Positions 16,542 to 25,986 are shown, counted from the first letter of the stretch. The stretch is 64,000 nucleotides of DNA from Halorubrum laminariae (GCF_024494655.1 NZ_JANHDL010000006.1:124001-188000); one strand, 5' to 3'. The notes: generated from the letters alone by a model not told the origin. Numbers and translations are program-made.

Positions 16542-18116
16542 ATGACGACACCACGCCAGCGGCTCTCGAACGCGGGCTCCCGATACGCGGCGGCGCGCGA
16601 GTCCCTCCGCGAGCGCGCCACGCCACACCTCGGGATTGATTCGCGAGCGCTCGGCGCGTTCCGGATCGCGCTGGCGCTCGTCCTCCTCGGCGATCTGCTG
16701 GCCTATCGGCTTCCGGGGATAGAGGCGTTTTACACCGACGACGGGGTTCTTCCACGTTCGGCGCTCGCCGAGGCCTATCCGCTGCTAGAGACTGTCTCGC
16801 TCCACGCGATCTCCGGCTCGGCGCGGGTACAAACTGGGCTGATCGCGGTCGCCGCCTGTATCGCCGTCTGCCTGCTCGTCGGGTATCGAACGCGGGCGTC
16901 GACGGGTCTCTCCCTCGTCTTGCTCGCGTCGCTGTACGCTCGGAACCCGTACGTGATCAACGGCGGAAACACGATTCTCGTCGTGTTCCTCTTTTTGAGC
17001 CTCTTCCTCCCGCTCGACGCTCGCTGGTCGCTCGACGGGTCCCACCGGAGCGGCGGTAGCGCTCGCGATGATGTCGGTGGACGCGGATCCGACGAACGGG
17101 GACCTGACGATTGTGCTGACGAGCGAAAAGACGGCGTTGATCGGCGACTCTGTTCGGTCGGGACGGCTGTCCTTCTCCTGACGCTCGTGTCGATCTACGC
17201 GGGGAACGCGGTCTCCAAGTACCGGAGCGACCCGTGGATGTCGGGCACTGCGGTCCCTCGGATCTTCCATTTGGAGGAGTTCATCGTGCGGCTGGGGCCG
17301 TTCGTTTCGGACCACGTCGCAGTCCTCACGATGGTAAACTGGCTCTGGATCGCGCTGCTTTCCTCGTCCGTTCTGCTGATCGTCGCGACCGGACGGCTCA
17401 GGGTCGGACTGGTCGTTGCGTTCGTCTCTGCACACCTCGGCATGGCCGCGACGATGCGGCTCGGCGTGTTCCCGTTCGTCATGGTCGCGATCCTCCTCCT
17501 GTTTTTGCCGACTGAAGTCTGGAACCGCGTCGAGGCCGTCACGTCGACGCTCCCCGCCCCCTCTCGACCGACGGTGGACGCGTACCGAAGTGACGGCGGG
17601 AACGCGAACGAGACCGTGTCTCCGGCTCCGTCACGGACTCGGCGCGGGATCCGGGTCGGAGCCACCTTACTGCTCGTGGGGGCCTTCGTGGCGCTCGTGT
17701 GGTGGCAGGCCGCAGGGGTCGGACTCGTCGACCTCCCGGCGGCGGAGTCGAGCGGCGAGCTGTCGGAGGTGAGCTGGTCGTTCTTCGCGCCGAACCCACC
17801 GGACGCCTCAAGCTGGTACGTCGTCCGCGGAACGCTCGAATCGGGCGACGCGATCGACGTGCGCGACGGACAGGCGGTCACGTACGATCGGCCGCCGGAC
17901 GCGGCGGAGACGTATCCGACGACCCTCTGGCATCAGTTCGGGTTCAGGATGAAAAGTGCCGGCGAGTCACAGTATCGACCGGTGGCGGCGTACGCCTGCG
18001 CGCGATCGGACCGCGACGTGACATCTGTGACTGTCTTCCACGTCGAGCAGCCGGTCGGTCCGCACGGACCGGTCGGAGAGCCTGAAAAACAGGAACGGAC
18101 ACACACCGCCTGCTAA
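16542..18116 (+). CDS. HTTM-domain membrane protein
   Basis: A 524-residue protein beginning MTTPRQRLSNAGSRY. The segment LGIDSRALGAFRIALALVLLGDLLAYRLPGIEAFYTDDGVLPR and the following helices match the HTTM (vitamin K-dependent gamma-carboxylase-related) membrane domain, here with about eight TM helices. A charged insert (residues ~190-215, RSGGSARDDVGGRGSDERGPDDCADERKDG) and another at ~355-390 interrupt the helices. After the last TM an extracytosolic region of ~120 residues follows (SSGELSEVSWSFFAPNPPDASSWYVVRG). The catalytic role is unproven in archaea. It starts 125 bases from the divergent DHQ synthase II gene. Confidence 0.8.
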   Translation: MTTPRQRLSNAGSRYAAARESLRERATPHLGIDSRALGAFRIALALVLLGDLLAYRLPGIEAFYTDDGVLPRSALAEAYPLLETVSLHAISGSARVQTGLIAVAACIAVCLLVGYRTRASTGLSLVLLASLYARNPYVINGGNTILVVFLFLSLFLPLDARWSLDGSHRSGGSARDDVGGRGSDERGPDDCADERKDGVDRRLCSVGTAVLLLTLVSIYAGNAVSKYRSDPWMSGTAVPRIFHLEEFIVRLGPFVSDHVAVLTMVNWLWIALLSSSVLLIVATGRLRVGLVVAFVSAHLGMAATMRLGVFPFVMVAILLLFLPTEVWNRVEAVTSTLPAPSRPTVDAYRSDGGNANETVSPAPSRTRRGIRVGATLLLVGAFVALVWWQAAGVGLVDLPAAESSGELSEVSWSFFAPNPPDASSWYVVRGTLESGDAIDVRDGQAVTYDRPPDAAETYPTTLWHQFGFRMKSAGESQYRPVAAYACARSDRDVTSVTVFHVEQPVGPHGPVGEPEKQERTHTAC

Positions 18117-18142
18117 CCCGGTATCCGGGGTCGTGCGAGCCG

Positions 18143-18934
18143 CTACACCTCGATGAACCCGCCTGCGGCGAGTGCCTCGTCGACCGTCGCGTCATCGTGA
18201 ACGATCGCCGAGACCGCCCGAGCGATACCCTCGGGGTCGTCGTGCTGGAATATCGATCGACCCATCGAAACACCGGCGGCGTCGCCGTCCATCGCGCCGC
18301 GGACCATCTCGACCGTCTCGCGGTCGGACCCCTTCGAACCGCCGGCGATCACGACCGGCAGCCGAGTCGACTCCGTGACGCGCTCGAAGGAGTCGCCGTC
18401 GCCCGAATAGCCCGTCTTCACCACGTCCGCACCGAGTTCCTCTGCGAGCCGGACGGCGTGACCGAGCGACTCGGGATCGCTTTCGTCGACGCCGGGACCG
18501 CGGGCGTACGCCATCGCGAGCACGGGGAGGCCGAGCCGTTCGGCGTCCGCGGTGAGTTCGGCGAGCCCTTCGATCTGATCCGGCTCGTGGTCCGAGCCGA
18601 CGTTGATGTGGAAGGAGACGGCGTCCGCGCCGGCCCGGACGGCGTCCTCTACTGTGCCGGTGACGCGCTTGTCGTTCTCGTCGGGCCCGATCGTCGTCGA
18701 GCCGTTGAGGTGGACGATGTACCCCGCGTCGTTCTTGTTGGGATGGACGCGTCCCGCGATGCCGCGCTGCGTCAGTACCGCGTCCGCGCCGCCGCTCGTC
18801 ACGCCGTCGATGGTCGATTCGATGTCGACGAGCCCCTCGACCGCGCCCATCGTGATCCCGTGGTCCATCGGGACGATGAGAAATCGGTCGTTCGTGGAGA
18901 TGCGCCGGAGTCGTGCTGTGAGTCCTGCTGTCAT
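18143..18934 (-). CDS. 2-amino-3,7-dideoxy-D-threo-hept-6-ulosonate synthase
   Basis: A 263-residue class I aldolase (DhnA/FbaB family) making ADH from 6-deoxy-5-ketofructose-1-phosphate and aspartate semialdehyde, the first step of the archaeal aromatic route. Conserved segments are DRFLIVPMDHGITMGAVEGL, VLTQRGIAGRVHPNKNDAGYIVHLNGST, DAVSFHINVGSD, the Schiff-base Lys in GADVVKTGYSGD, and PVVIAGGSKGSDRETVEMVRGAMDGDAAGVSMGRSIFQHDDP. ATG at 18934 (MTAGLTARLRRIS); the longer frame runs back into trpA and is spurious. It is co-directional with trpCBA, 122 bases downstream, and could be co-transcribed or have its own promoter. Confidence 0.94.
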   Translation of the reverse strand: MTAGLTARLRRISTNDRFLIVPMDHGITMGAVEGLVDIESTIDGVTSGGADAVLTQRGIAGRVHPNKNDAGYIVHLNGSTTIGPDENDKRVTGTVEDAVRAGADAVSFHINVGSDHEPDQIEGLAELTADAERLGLPVLAMAYARGPGVDESDPESLGHAVRLAEELGADVVKTGYSGDGDSFERVTESTRLPVVIAGGSKGSDRETVEMVRGAMDGDAAGVSMGRSIFQHDDPEGIARAVSAIVHDDATVDEALAAGGFIEV

Positions 18935-19056
18935 TGTGAGGTCAGTCGTTGTGTGAACGTGTGGCAATCGAAGGTAAGTCGGTTTCGTTCGGGGACGTAT
19001 TGGCTCGAACCGGTCCGCCGGCCGGGCCAGTTGGCAGATTGGTGGGGTGGTGTCCG

Positions 19057-20007
19057 TCAGGTGGACTCCGCGGGCTCGATCCGAGCGGCGTAGCCGCGCT
19101 CTGCACCGGCTTTCAGCTCTCGTGAGAGCGCTTCCAGCTGTTCGGCGACCGCGTCGGTCGCGAGGTCGTTCTCGACGCCGTCGGCGACGATGTCGACCAG
19201 CGCCGAGCCGACGATGATCCCGTCGGCACCGCCGGCGACGATCCGCTCGGCGTGGTCCCCGGTCGAGATGCCGAATCCGACGGCCTTCGGCACGTCGTAG
19301 TCCGCGAGTCGGCCGAGGCTCTCCGTGGTCTGGTCGGAGACATCCTCGCGCGCGCCGGTCGTGCCGAGGCGCGCCTGCACGTAGACGTAGCCGGAGACCT
19401 GATTCAGGATCCGATCGAGTCGATCGCCGACGGTGGTGGGCGCGACGATAAAGACGAGATCCAGCCCGAACTCGTCGCACGCCGCGCGCAACGGCTCCGC
19501 CTCCTCCGCGGGGAGGTCCGGGACGACGAGCCCCTCGATGCCGGCGGCGGCCGCGCGCTCGACGAAGGGGCGGGGACCGGCGCTCCCGGCGTCCCCGTTC
19601 GCGTCCGAGACGCCCTGTCCGTCGCCCGACCCGTACTGGTAGATCAGGTTGTAGTACGTCATGCAGACGAGCGGCGCGTCCACGTCGAGCTCCTCCGCGA
19701 ACTCGAAGAACCGATCGGGCGTCATCCCGGCGTCGAGCGCGCGCACGAGCGCCCCCTGGATCGTCGGCCCCTCCGCGATCGGCTCCGAGAAGGGGAGCCC
19801 GAGTTCGATCACGTCCGCACCGCCGCGGTCGAGCGCCTCGACGTACGCCTTCGACGACTCGTAATCGGGGTCGCCGACGGCGAGGTACGGGATGTACGCG
19901 GGGCCGTCGGCGAAGGCCGCGGCGATGGCCGCGGAGTTGCCCGTTTTCGTCTCTGTCTCCGTCTCCTCGTCTGAGTTCGCGTCCGACTTCCCGCGTCCGC
20001 CCGCCAT
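19057..20007 (-). CDS. trpA: tryptophan synthase alpha subunit
   Basis: A 316-residue TIM barrel cleaving indole-3-glycerol phosphate to indole, which is channelled to TrpB. The catalytic Glu lies in [12 protein letters not shown], the Asp loop in [17 protein letters not shown], and phosphate-binding segments are [11 protein letters not shown] and [12 protein letters not shown]. The N-terminal 25 residues are a Glu/Thr run not seen in bacterial TrpA ([18 protein letters not shown]), and there is a small insert after YQYGSG ([15 protein letters not shown]). It starts one base after the trpB stop, so the genes are coupled. Confidence 0.97.
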   Translation of the reverse strand: MAGGRGKSDANSDEETETETKTGNSAAIAAAFADGPAYIPYLAVGDPDYESSKAYVEALDRGGADVIELGLPFSEPIAEGPTIQGALVRALDAGMTPDRFFEFAEELDVDAPLVCMTYYNLIYQYGSGDGQGVSDANGDAGSAGPRPFVERAAAAGIEGLVVPDLPAEEAEPLRAACDEFGLDLVFIVAPTTVGDRLDRILNQVSGYVYVQARLGTTGAREDVSDQTTESLGRLADYDVPKAVGFGISTGDHAERIVAGGADGIIVGSALVDIVADGVENDLATDAVAEQLEALSRELKAGAERGYAARIEPAEST

Positions 20008-20008
20008 C

Positions 20009-21322
20009 TCAGATCCCCCCCGTGAACATCGACATGTCGGGAGCCTCTGGCACGTCGCGTTTGTCCGTCTCCTCGATGGCGGCGTCGAGGTCCTTGTCGC
20101 CACGGCCGGAGACGGTGACGACGACGCGGTCGCCCAGTTCCTCGTGGTGCTCCTCCAGGAATCCAAAGGCGTGTGCCGTCTCCAACGCGGGGATGATCCC
20201 CTCGGTCCGCGAGAGGCGATGGAACCCGGCCAGCGCGTCGTCGTCGTCGACGGCGACGGGGCTCACACGCCCCTCGTCGACGAGGTAGGCGAGCTCGGGG
20301 CCGACGCCGGCGTAGTCGAGCCCGGAGGAGATCGAGTGGCTCTCCATGATCTGGCCGTCCGAGTCCTGCAGGAGCTTCGTCCGCGCGCCGTGAAGGACAC
20401 CCTCCTCGCCCGCGTACAGCGACGCGGAGTTCGGCGCGACGCCGGCCTCCTCGTCGACTTCGAGGGTGGAGCCGCCCGCCTCGACGGCGTGGAGCGCCAC
20501 GTCCTCGTCATCGACGAACGCCGCGAACGACCCCATCGTGTTCGAGCCGCCGCCCGCGCAGGCGACCACGTCAGTCGGGAGTTCGCCGGCCTTCTCGATC
20601 GCCTGTTCGCGGGCCTCCTCGGAGATGACCGCTTGGAAGTCGCGGACCATCACCGGGAACGGGTGTGGGCCGACGACGGACCCGATCACGTAGTGGGTCG
20701 TCTCGACGGTCGTCGCCCAGTCGCGCATCGTCTCCGAGATGGCCTCCTTCAGCGTGCCGCGACCGGCCGTGACCGGATTCACCTCCGAGCCGTTGAGCTT
20801 CATCCGGAAGACGTTGGGGCGCTGGCGGTTGATGTCGCGCTCGCCCATGTAGATCTCGCAGGGCATGTCAAGGTGGGCGGCCGCCATCGCGGTCGCGGTG
20901 CCGTGCTGGCCCGCGCCGGTCTCCGCGATGATCCGCTCTTTGTCCATGTACTTCGCCAAGAGAACCTGCCCGAGGGCGTTGTTCAGCTTGTGCGCGCCGC
21001 CGTGGAGCAGGTCCTCGCGTTTGAGATACACCTCGCGATTGTACCGCTCCGAGAGCCGGTCGGCGCGTTGGAGCGGTGTCGGTCGGCCGCCGAAGTCTGC
21101 GAGCCGCTCGCGCAGTTCGTCCATGAACCCGTCCTCGTTGCGGAGGACGTAGCGCTCGTAGGCGTCGGTCAGTTCTTCGATCGCCGGCATCAACGCCTCC
21201 GGAACGTACTGGCCGCCGTAGCGGCCGAACTTCCCATCGTCGCGGCCGCGCTCGCGACCTTGGCGTCGCGACGGTACCGCCGCGTCCGGTTCGTCAGTCG
21301 TTCGCGTGTCGGATTCGCTCAT
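20009..21322 (-). CDS. trpB: tryptophan synthase beta subunit
   Basis: A 437-residue PLP enzyme joining indole to L-serine to give L-tryptophan. The PLP Lys is in [13 protein letters not shown]; other marks are [49 protein letters not shown] for the phosphate, and [14 protein letters not shown]. This is the TrpB1 type that partners TrpA. The ~20-residue N-terminal extension is charged. Its ATG overlaps the trpC stop by four bases. Confidence 0.97.
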   Translation of the reverse strand: MSESDTRTTDEPDAAVPSRRQGRERGRDDGKFGRYGGQYVPEALMPAIEELTDAYERYVLRNEDGFMDELRERLADFGGRPTPLQRADRLSERYNREVYLKREDLLHGGAHKLNNALGQVLLAKYMDKERIIAETGAGQHGTATAMAAAHLDMPCEIYMGERDINRQRPNVFRMKLNGSEVNPVTAGRGTLKEAISETMRDWATTVETTHYVIGSVVGPHPFPVMVRDFQAVISEEAREQAIEKAGELPTDVVACAGGGSNTMGSFAAFVDDEDVALHAVEAGGSTLEVDEEAGVAPNSASLYAGEEGVLHGARTKLLQDSDGQIMESHSISSGLDYAGVGPELAYLVDEGRVSPVAVDDDDALAGFHRLSRTEGIIPALETAHAFGFLEEHHEELGDRVVVTVSGRGDKDLDAAIEETDKRDVPEAPDMSMFTGGI

Positions 21323-22149
21323 GTGGATGTCTCCGTGGGGTCCGCCTCCGTCTCTTCACTCTCGTCCGTCTCTTCACTCTCGTCCGCCTCGGCCCGCGTC
21401 AACGCGTGGGTGTTCGCCGTCACGTCGCCGTCCATGATCGCACTGCCGACGAGCAGCGCGTCGGCACCGGCCGCGCGCATCCGGCGGGCGTCGGCGGGCG
21501 AGCCGATCCCGCTCTCGGCGACGAGCGTCACGTCGTCGGGAACCTCGGGCGCGACCGACTCGAAGGTTTCGAGGTCGACCTCGAGCTTCGCGAGGTCGCG
21601 GTTGTTCACGCCGACGAACGTCGCGCCCGCGTCGATCGCGGCGGCGAGCTCCGCGCGATCGTGGACCTCAACGAGGACCTGAAACCCGCGGTCGCGGGCC
21701 GCGTCGAGCAGGGCGGGAAGGTCGTCGCCGACAAAACGCGCGATGAGCAGGACCACGTCGCTCGCGACCGCATCGAGTTGCGACTCGGCGACGACGAAGT
21801 CCTTCCGGAGCACCGGCACGTCGACGGCCTCGCGGACGCGTTCGAGCGTGTCGACGCTCCCGCCGAAGTGCTCCGGCTCCGTGAGCACCGAGAGCGCCGC
21901 GGCTCCGCCCGCGACCATCCCCTCGGCGAGTGCGACGGGGTCGTCCTCGCGGCTTCCCTCGGTCGTCGGACTCGTCGGCTTCACCTCGGCTATCACGGGC
22001 ACGCGACCGTCGGCTTCGGCGCGGTCAAATGCGGCGCGCAGATCGCGGGGATCGACGGCCACGCGGTCGGTCCCCCCCTCGGCGGCTCGCTCCCTAGCGG
22101 TCGCCAGTATCGACTCGACCGCCGGAGCCAGCGCAGAATCGTCCTCCAT
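21319..22149 (-). CDS. trpC: indole-3-glycerol phosphate synthase
   Basis: A 276-residue TIM barrel that forms indole-3-glycerol phosphate from the anthranilate deoxyribulotide. Catalytic blocks are visible: [16 protein letters not shown] (Lys), [25 protein letters not shown] (Lys), VLLIARFV (Glu replaced region), [31 protein letters not shown] and ALLVGSAIM. First gene of trpCBA. The start ATG is part of an 18-bp palindrome, see the operator entry. The C-terminal [20 protein letters not shown] tail is acidic with a short repeat. Confidence 0.96.
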   Translation of the reverse strand: MEDDSALAPAVESILATARERAAEGGTDRVAVDPRDLRAAFDRAEADGRVPVIAEVKPTSPTTEGSREDDPVALAEGMVAGGAAALSVLTEPEHFGGSVDTLERVREAVDVPVLRKDFVVAESQLDAVASDVVLLIARFVGDDLPALLDAARDRGFQVLVEVHDRAELAAAIDAGATFVGVNNRDLAKLEVDLETFESVAPEVPDDVTLVAESGIGSPADARRMRAAGADALLVGSAIMDGDVTANTHALTRAEADESEETDESEETEADPTETST

Positions 22150-22164
22150 TAGTGTACACTAATG
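22147..22164. promoter_or_regulatory. 18-bp perfect palindrome over the trpC start codon (candidate trp operator)
   Basis: The sequence cattagtgtacactaatg is a perfect 18-bp palindrome whose core is TGTACA, and its left edge is the trpC ATG on the minus strand. A weak TATA-like element (tcttatg on the minus strand, near 22182-22188) lies where a promoter for a near-leaderless transcript would be. TGTACA is the binding core (TRP box) of TrpY in Methanothermobacter; no trpY-like gene is visible in the window. Operator function is inferred. Confidence 0.6.
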
Positions 22165-22278
22165 CACGTATCTGTTCATAAGACTTGCGGGCGATCGGCA
22201 GCGTCCGGTCGCTCGGCACGCCCGGTATCGAGGCGATTCTCCCCTCGATTTAACCGTCGGGACCGCGGAAGGAGAACC

Positions 22279-22809
22279 ATGCAATCGACGGACACGTCGG
22301 GCGTGTTTGCCCGGTACTTCGACGAGATCGGCCGCGCTGTCGAGGTCGGCTTCGCCGGCGGCCGCGTGATCGCGGTGTCATTTCCGCCCGAGACGCCGAC
22401 CGACGCCGAGGCGGACCACGAGCTGCTCGATCGGATCGGCGCGTCTCTGCGAGGCGACGCGGCCGACGACGGCGACACGTCACCCGGCGACGGACCCGAG
22501 CGGCTCGACGACGTGCCCGGTCGCTTCGACGACGTGCAGATCGGGCTGACGGTCCCGACGGACCAGCGGCGCGTCCTCGACGCGCTCCGCTCGATTCTCC
22601 CCGGCGAGTCGATCTCGGTCAGCCGGCTCGCGCGGTCAGCGGGGTACGACGACAATGACGCCGACGACCTCGATACGGTGACCCGCGCGCTCCGCGAGAA
22701 CCCGATACCGATACTGATTCCCGATCACCGGGTGCAGGGTGGTCCGTACGCCACACCCGCACCAGTCCGCGACGTGTTGCGACGGAACGAAGGCTGTGAG
22801 GTCCGTTAG
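22279..22809 (+). CDS. MGMT/ATL-family protein with active-site Cys replaced by Asp
   Basis: A 176-residue relative of O6-alkylguanine-DNA alkyltransferases. The C-terminal fold is preserved (VLDALRSILPGESISVSRLARSAGYD, TRALRENPIPILIPDHRVQGG), but the methyl-acceptor motif PCHRV reads PDHRV, with Asp149 in place of Cys. It therefore should not repair alkylated bases by self-methylation. Alkyltransferase-like proteins, which carry Trp at this site, bind alkylated DNA and recruit excision repair; a similar role here is inference. The N-terminal domain has an acidic insert (GDAADDGDTSPGDGPERLDD). It is divergent from trpC. Confidence 0.8.
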   Translation: MQSTDTSGVFARYFDEIGRAVEVGFAGGRVIAVSFPPETPTDAEADHELLDRIGASLRGDAADDGDTSPGDGPERLDDVPGRFDDVQIGLTVPTDQRRVLDALRSILPGESISVSRLARSAGYDDNDADDLDTVTRALRENPIPILIPDHRVQGGPYATPAPVRDVLRRNEGCEVR

Positions 22810-24008
22810 GGTGCGGCCTGTTTCGTCGATATCAGTTCGATCACGTCGCGGTGGGAGAGCTCGTGGTCGGTCCCGACCTGACGGCCGTTGCGGCAGTCGG
22901 TACCATGGAGGAGCCCCTCGCCGATGTCCGAGTGGATGTGGAACGCGAAGTCCTCCGTTGTAGAGTCCTCGGGGAGGAGAAAGCAGTCGCGGAAGACGCC
23001 CTTCTCGTCTTTACTCCCGTTCGCGGAGCCCGGGAAGACGGCGATGCAGCCGAGCACGTCGAAGACGGCGGATTCGAGCGCGCCCTGCACGCCCGTGCCG
23101 TCGTACTCGTCGACGAACTCGGCGATCTGATCGAGGCCAGCCGCCTGATCGCCGGACACGTCGCCGACGACCTCGAAGTCGGACTCGCCGGGCGTGTAGT
23201 CGACGACGCCCGCCTCGTCAGCGTTCTTGAGCGCCTTCTCGGCGTGAGCGCTCGCGGGAACAAAGGAGAGGTGGTCGTAGTCGGGGTCGGTCGTAATCTC
23301 TTCCCAATTGTCCTGCGCCTCCGGCGTGTCCATCTTGTTGGCGGCGACGACCATCGGCTTCGTGCGCTTGCGGATCTCGCGAGCCAACTCCGCCTTATCC
23401 GCGTCGTCCCACGTCTCGGGGTCGAGTTCGAGCCCCTGCGCGAGGATCACCTGCTTCATCCGGTCCTTGTCGATGCCGAACGCCGACATCTGCTCGGCCA
23501 ACTCCTCCTCGATCGCGGCGTCTGCGCCGTGATATCGCGTCTCGAACTTCTCTAAGCCCTTCTCTAACACGTCGAGGTACCACTCGTCGAGTTCCTCCTC
23601 CAAGAAATCGATGTCCTCGCGGGGGTCGTGGCCCTCGGTGGTCTCGCCCTCGATATCCGTCTTCCCGGAGAAGTCGACGACGTGGATCAACACGTCGGTC
23701 TCGTTGAGGTCGGTGAGGAACTGGTTGCCGAGCCCGCGCCCTTCGTGAGCGCCCGGAACGAGTCCGGCGACATCGACGAGTTTGACCGGGACGAAGCGGG
23801 TCCCCTGGCGGCAGACGCCGACGCTCGGCGTGCACGTCTCGTCGAACTCGGGGGCGGCGCAGTCGACGCGGACGTACGCCTCGCCGACGGTTGGGTCGAT
23901 CGTGGTGAACGGGTACGCGCCCTCGGGCACGTCGTTCATCGTCGCGGCGTTGAAAAAGGTCGACTTCCCCACGGAGGGCTTGCCGACGAGGCCGATACGA
24001 TAGCTCAT
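22806..24008 (-). CDS. ychF: YchF/OLA1-type GTP/ATP-binding protein
   Basis: A 400-residue Obg-family P-loop NTPase. It starts [17 protein letters not shown] (G1), shows TTIDPT (G2 region), [24 protein letters not shown] (G3), VVAANKMD (G4) and a helical coiled-coil insertion, and ends with a TGS domain ([43 protein letters not shown]). YchF proteins associate with ribosomes and generally prefer ATP. The end overlaps the MGMT-like gene by 4 bases in convergent orientation. ATG at 24008 is the family start. Confidence 0.95.
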   Translation of the reverse strand: MSYRIGLVGKPSVGKSTFFNAATMNDVPEGAYPFTTIDPTVGEAYVRVDCAAPEFDETCTPSVGVCRQGTRFVPVKLVDVAGLVPGAHEGRGLGNQFLTDLNETDVLIHVVDFSGKTDIEGETTEGHDPREDIDFLEEELDEWYLDVLEKGLEKFETRYHGADAAIEEELAEQMSAFGIDKDRMKQVILAQGLELDPETWDDADKAELAREIRKRTKPMVVAANKMDTPEAQDNWEEITTDPDYDHLSFVPASAHAEKALKNADEAGVVDYTPGESDFEVVGDVSGDQAAGLDQIAEFVDEYDGTGVQGALESAVFDVLGCIAVFPGSANGSKDEKGVFRDCFLLPEDSTTEDFAFHIHSDIGEGLLHGTDCRNGRQVGTDHELSHRDVIELISTKQAAP

Positions 24009-24063
24009 TAGGCTCACTGCGCGAGCCACGGTAAAAAGCGATGCGAGACGCTCCGTGACGTGT

Positions 24064-24109
24064 GTACGGGTGACGTGGACCGGGACGTACGGGTGACGTG
24101 GACCGGGAC
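24064..24109. repeat. 23-bp direct repeat, two copies
   Basis: Two exact 23-bp units (gtacgggtgacgtggaccgg + gac) lie at 24064-24086 and 24087-24109 in the 142-base gap between ychF and the next minus-strand gene. No gene or clear promoter is seen in the repeat. The unit length equals that of other repeats in the window. Confidence 0.85.
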
Positions 24110-24141
24110 GAACCACCCCGAAACGCCGATTGTGCGCCCGA

Positions 24142-24399
24142 TCAAGCGTCCCCGTCGGACTGTCCCGGTTCGCCGAGCGCCTCGATCGGCAGGACGTTCT
24201 GGAGCGCGGTGAACGCGTCCTCGGCGCTCTCGAACTCTCGCTGATCGATGTCGGTGACGAGGTCGCCGAGGTCGGCGTCGCCGTCGGCGAACAGTACGGT
24301 CGTTCCCGCGCACGACTCGGCGAGGTCCTCGCGGGCCGCGGGGTAGGCGTAGTCGCGGAGTTCGTCTTCGAGGCGGGAGAGAGTGATCTCGGTGGTCAT
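24142..24399 (-). CDS. small conserved haloarchaeal protein (DUF5789-like)
   Basis: An 85-residue acidic protein, MTTEITLSRLEDELRDYAYPAAREDLAES, ending in the segment ESAEDAFTALQNVLP. The layout (YP..R.DL ... ADGDADLGDLV ... FESAEDAF) resembles the small haloarchaeal DUF5789 proteins; this is from memory of the family and not certain. There is one Cys and no metal site. The ATG at 24399 is chosen over a TTG three codons upstream. Confidence 0.72.
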   Translation of the reverse strand: MTTEITLSRLEDELRDYAYPAAREDLAESCAGTTVLFADGDADLGDLVTDIDQREFESAEDAFTALQNVLPIEALGEPGQSDGDA

Positions 24400-24507
24400 G
24401 TCCGTCAATGGACGCCAAGAGGCTTAACTACACGTCTCGCTGCGATCGCCCGCGTGCCCGATCCCGCATCCGAAGCCGTGTCGCTGGGCCTTCGGCAACC
24501 AGGTCGG

Positions 24508-25500
24508 CTAGCTGTCTTCGCTCCGGAGGTGCTCACAGTCGCCCGCGTGAACCCTCTGGGCCCCCTCGCCCGTCTCGATCACGAGCGCGCCCGGCGGCTC
24601 CACGTCGACCGCGATACCCGTCACCGGGCCGTTCGAAGTGTCGACGCGCACGCGTCGACCGAGCGTGCTCGCGCGCTCGCGCCACGCCGGGAGGATGCCG
24701 TCCATCCGGTCTGCCGTCCCCGCGAGCGCGTCGAACCGTTCGAGAAGCGTCGCGGCGAATTCCCGCCTGTCGACGGGTTCGCCCAGCTCCCCGCGCAGGG
24801 ACGCCGCACCCGGCGGGAGCGCCTCGGGATCGAGGTTCGCGTTGACGCCGATCCCCGGGACGATCCACGAGATCCGGTCGGCCTCTCCCTCCATCTCCGT
24901 GAGGACCCCGGCGAGCTTTCGGCCGCCGCGACCGGCGGTCGCGTCGTCGCCCGCAGACCCCACCCCGTTTTCGCTCGTAGCGCCGACGAGCACGTCGTTC
25001 GGCCACTTGATGTGCGCGTCGACACCCGCCTCTCGGCAGGCGTCGGCGATCGCGACCGCGGCGGCGAGGGTGAAGAGGGGCGCTCGCGCGGCCGGCACGT
25101 CGGGGCGGGTCGCGAGCGAGAGCCAGACGCCGCCGCTCGGGGCGACCCACTCGCGGTCCAGCCGTCCTCGGCCGCCGGTCTGTTCGTCGGCGATGACCGC
25201 GACGCCGTCCGCTCCGTCGGCCGCGAGTTCGCGCGCGCGGTCGTTCGTCGACGGAAGGCTGTCGTGGTACTCGATGGCGTACGGCGCGTCGAGCCCGAAC
25301 TCGATCCCGGGCCCGCAGTAGTTCGGATCGTCGGGCGCTTCGTAGCCCGCCGCGGTCGACTCGACGGCGAATCCCGACTCCCGAAGCCCCTCGACCGCCT
25401 TCCAGACCGCCGCTCGCGAGACGCCCAGATCGTCGGCGAGGGCCGGCCCCGAGACCGGCCCGTCCGCGAGCGCGTCGAGGAGCGCGCGACGCGTGTCCAT
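24508..25500 (-). CDS. birA: biotin--protein ligase with N-terminal HTH (BirA)
   Basis: A 330-residue bifunctional BirA. Residues 1-60 form a winged helix (LLDALADGPVSGPALADDLGVSRAAVWKAVEGLRESGF). The ligase domain shows LPSTNDRARELA, DEQTGGRGRLDREWVAPSGGVWLSLATRP (ATP/biotin loop), IKWPNDVLV and a C-terminal SH3-like domain (GRRVRVDTSNGPVTGIAVDVEPPGALVIE). It biotinylates acyl-CoA carboxylase and may repress biotin genes. An insert after NDVLV (GATSENGVGSAGDDATAGRGG) is lineage-specific. Confidence 0.95.
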   Translation of the reverse strand: MDTRRALLDALADGPVSGPALADDLGVSRAAVWKAVEGLRESGFAVESTAAGYEAPDDPNYCGPGIEFGLDAPYAIEYHDSLPSTNDRARELAADGADGVAVIADEQTGGRGRLDREWVAPSGGVWLSLATRPDVPAARAPLFTLAAAVAIADACREAGVDAHIKWPNDVLVGATSENGVGSAGDDATAGRGGRKLAGVLTEMEGEADRISWIVPGIGVNANLDPEALPPGAASLRGELGEPVDRREFAATLLERFDALAGTADRMDGILPAWRERASTLGRRVRVDTSNGPVTGIAVDVEPPGALVIETGEGAQRVHAGDCEHLRSEDS

Positions 25501-25593
25501 GTCCCGAGAATCGACATCGGGACGCAAAGCGGTTCCGGGTGAGAGGCAGACGACATATCCGACTCGGCCGCCAGTGATGGAACATCGACACCG

Positions 25594-25952
25594 GTGAGCA
25601 ACCGAGACGCGAGCGATTCGGCGGACGACACCGTCGCCCTCGTCGTACGTGACGGCGACGCTCGCGCGGAACTGTCCGACGAACGGGGACGGAAACTCCG
25701 GTGGGAGTTGATCGAAGCGGGCCTGTCGCCGTACGCCGCCGCGACGAGACGGCTCAACTGCGGCGGGCGCGGGCTCTGTGTGACCTGCGGCTCCGGATCC
25801 GAGAGGGTCCCGACCCGAGTCACTGGCACGACCACCTCTCCGACCGGTTCGGGTAGCCGCGGCTCTCCTGTCAAGTGGGCGTCAACGGTCCGCTGACCGT
25901 CGAACTCATCGACAAGCACGTATGGGAACCGCGAGAGCCGGACAACGAGTGA
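25594..25952 (+). pseudogene. degraded [2Fe-2S] ferredoxin
   Basis: The GTG-initiated frame reads a plant-type ferredoxin start (VALVVRDGD...LRWELIEAGLSPYAAATRRLNCGGRGLCVTCG), including Cys ligands in LNCGGRGLCVTC. After the third Cys the frame shifts by one base near 25792: the continuation in another frame reads LRIREGPDPSHWHDHLSDRFG, then an in-frame TAG where Tyr is expected, then PRLSCQVGVNGPLTVELIDKHVWEPREPDNE to a stop at 25950-25952. One frameshift plus one nonsense codon make this a pseudogene. The fourth Cys ligand (LSCQ) is still encoded. It may be a recently lost paralogue. Confidence 0.85.
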
Positions 25953-25964
25953 TTCGCGCCGTAG

Positions 25965-25986
25965 ACACCGGATTTCCGGTGAAACG
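25965..25986 (+). other. isolated origin-recognition-box-like sequence
   Basis: The 22 bases from 25965 match the origin boxes at 53782 and 53842 at 20 positions against the second of these (shared core atttccggtgaaa, flank acaccg). It lies just past the ferredoxin pseudogene, in a 225-base non-coding gap, with no orc gene nearby. The origin proper is 28 kb away. Confidence 0.55.
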
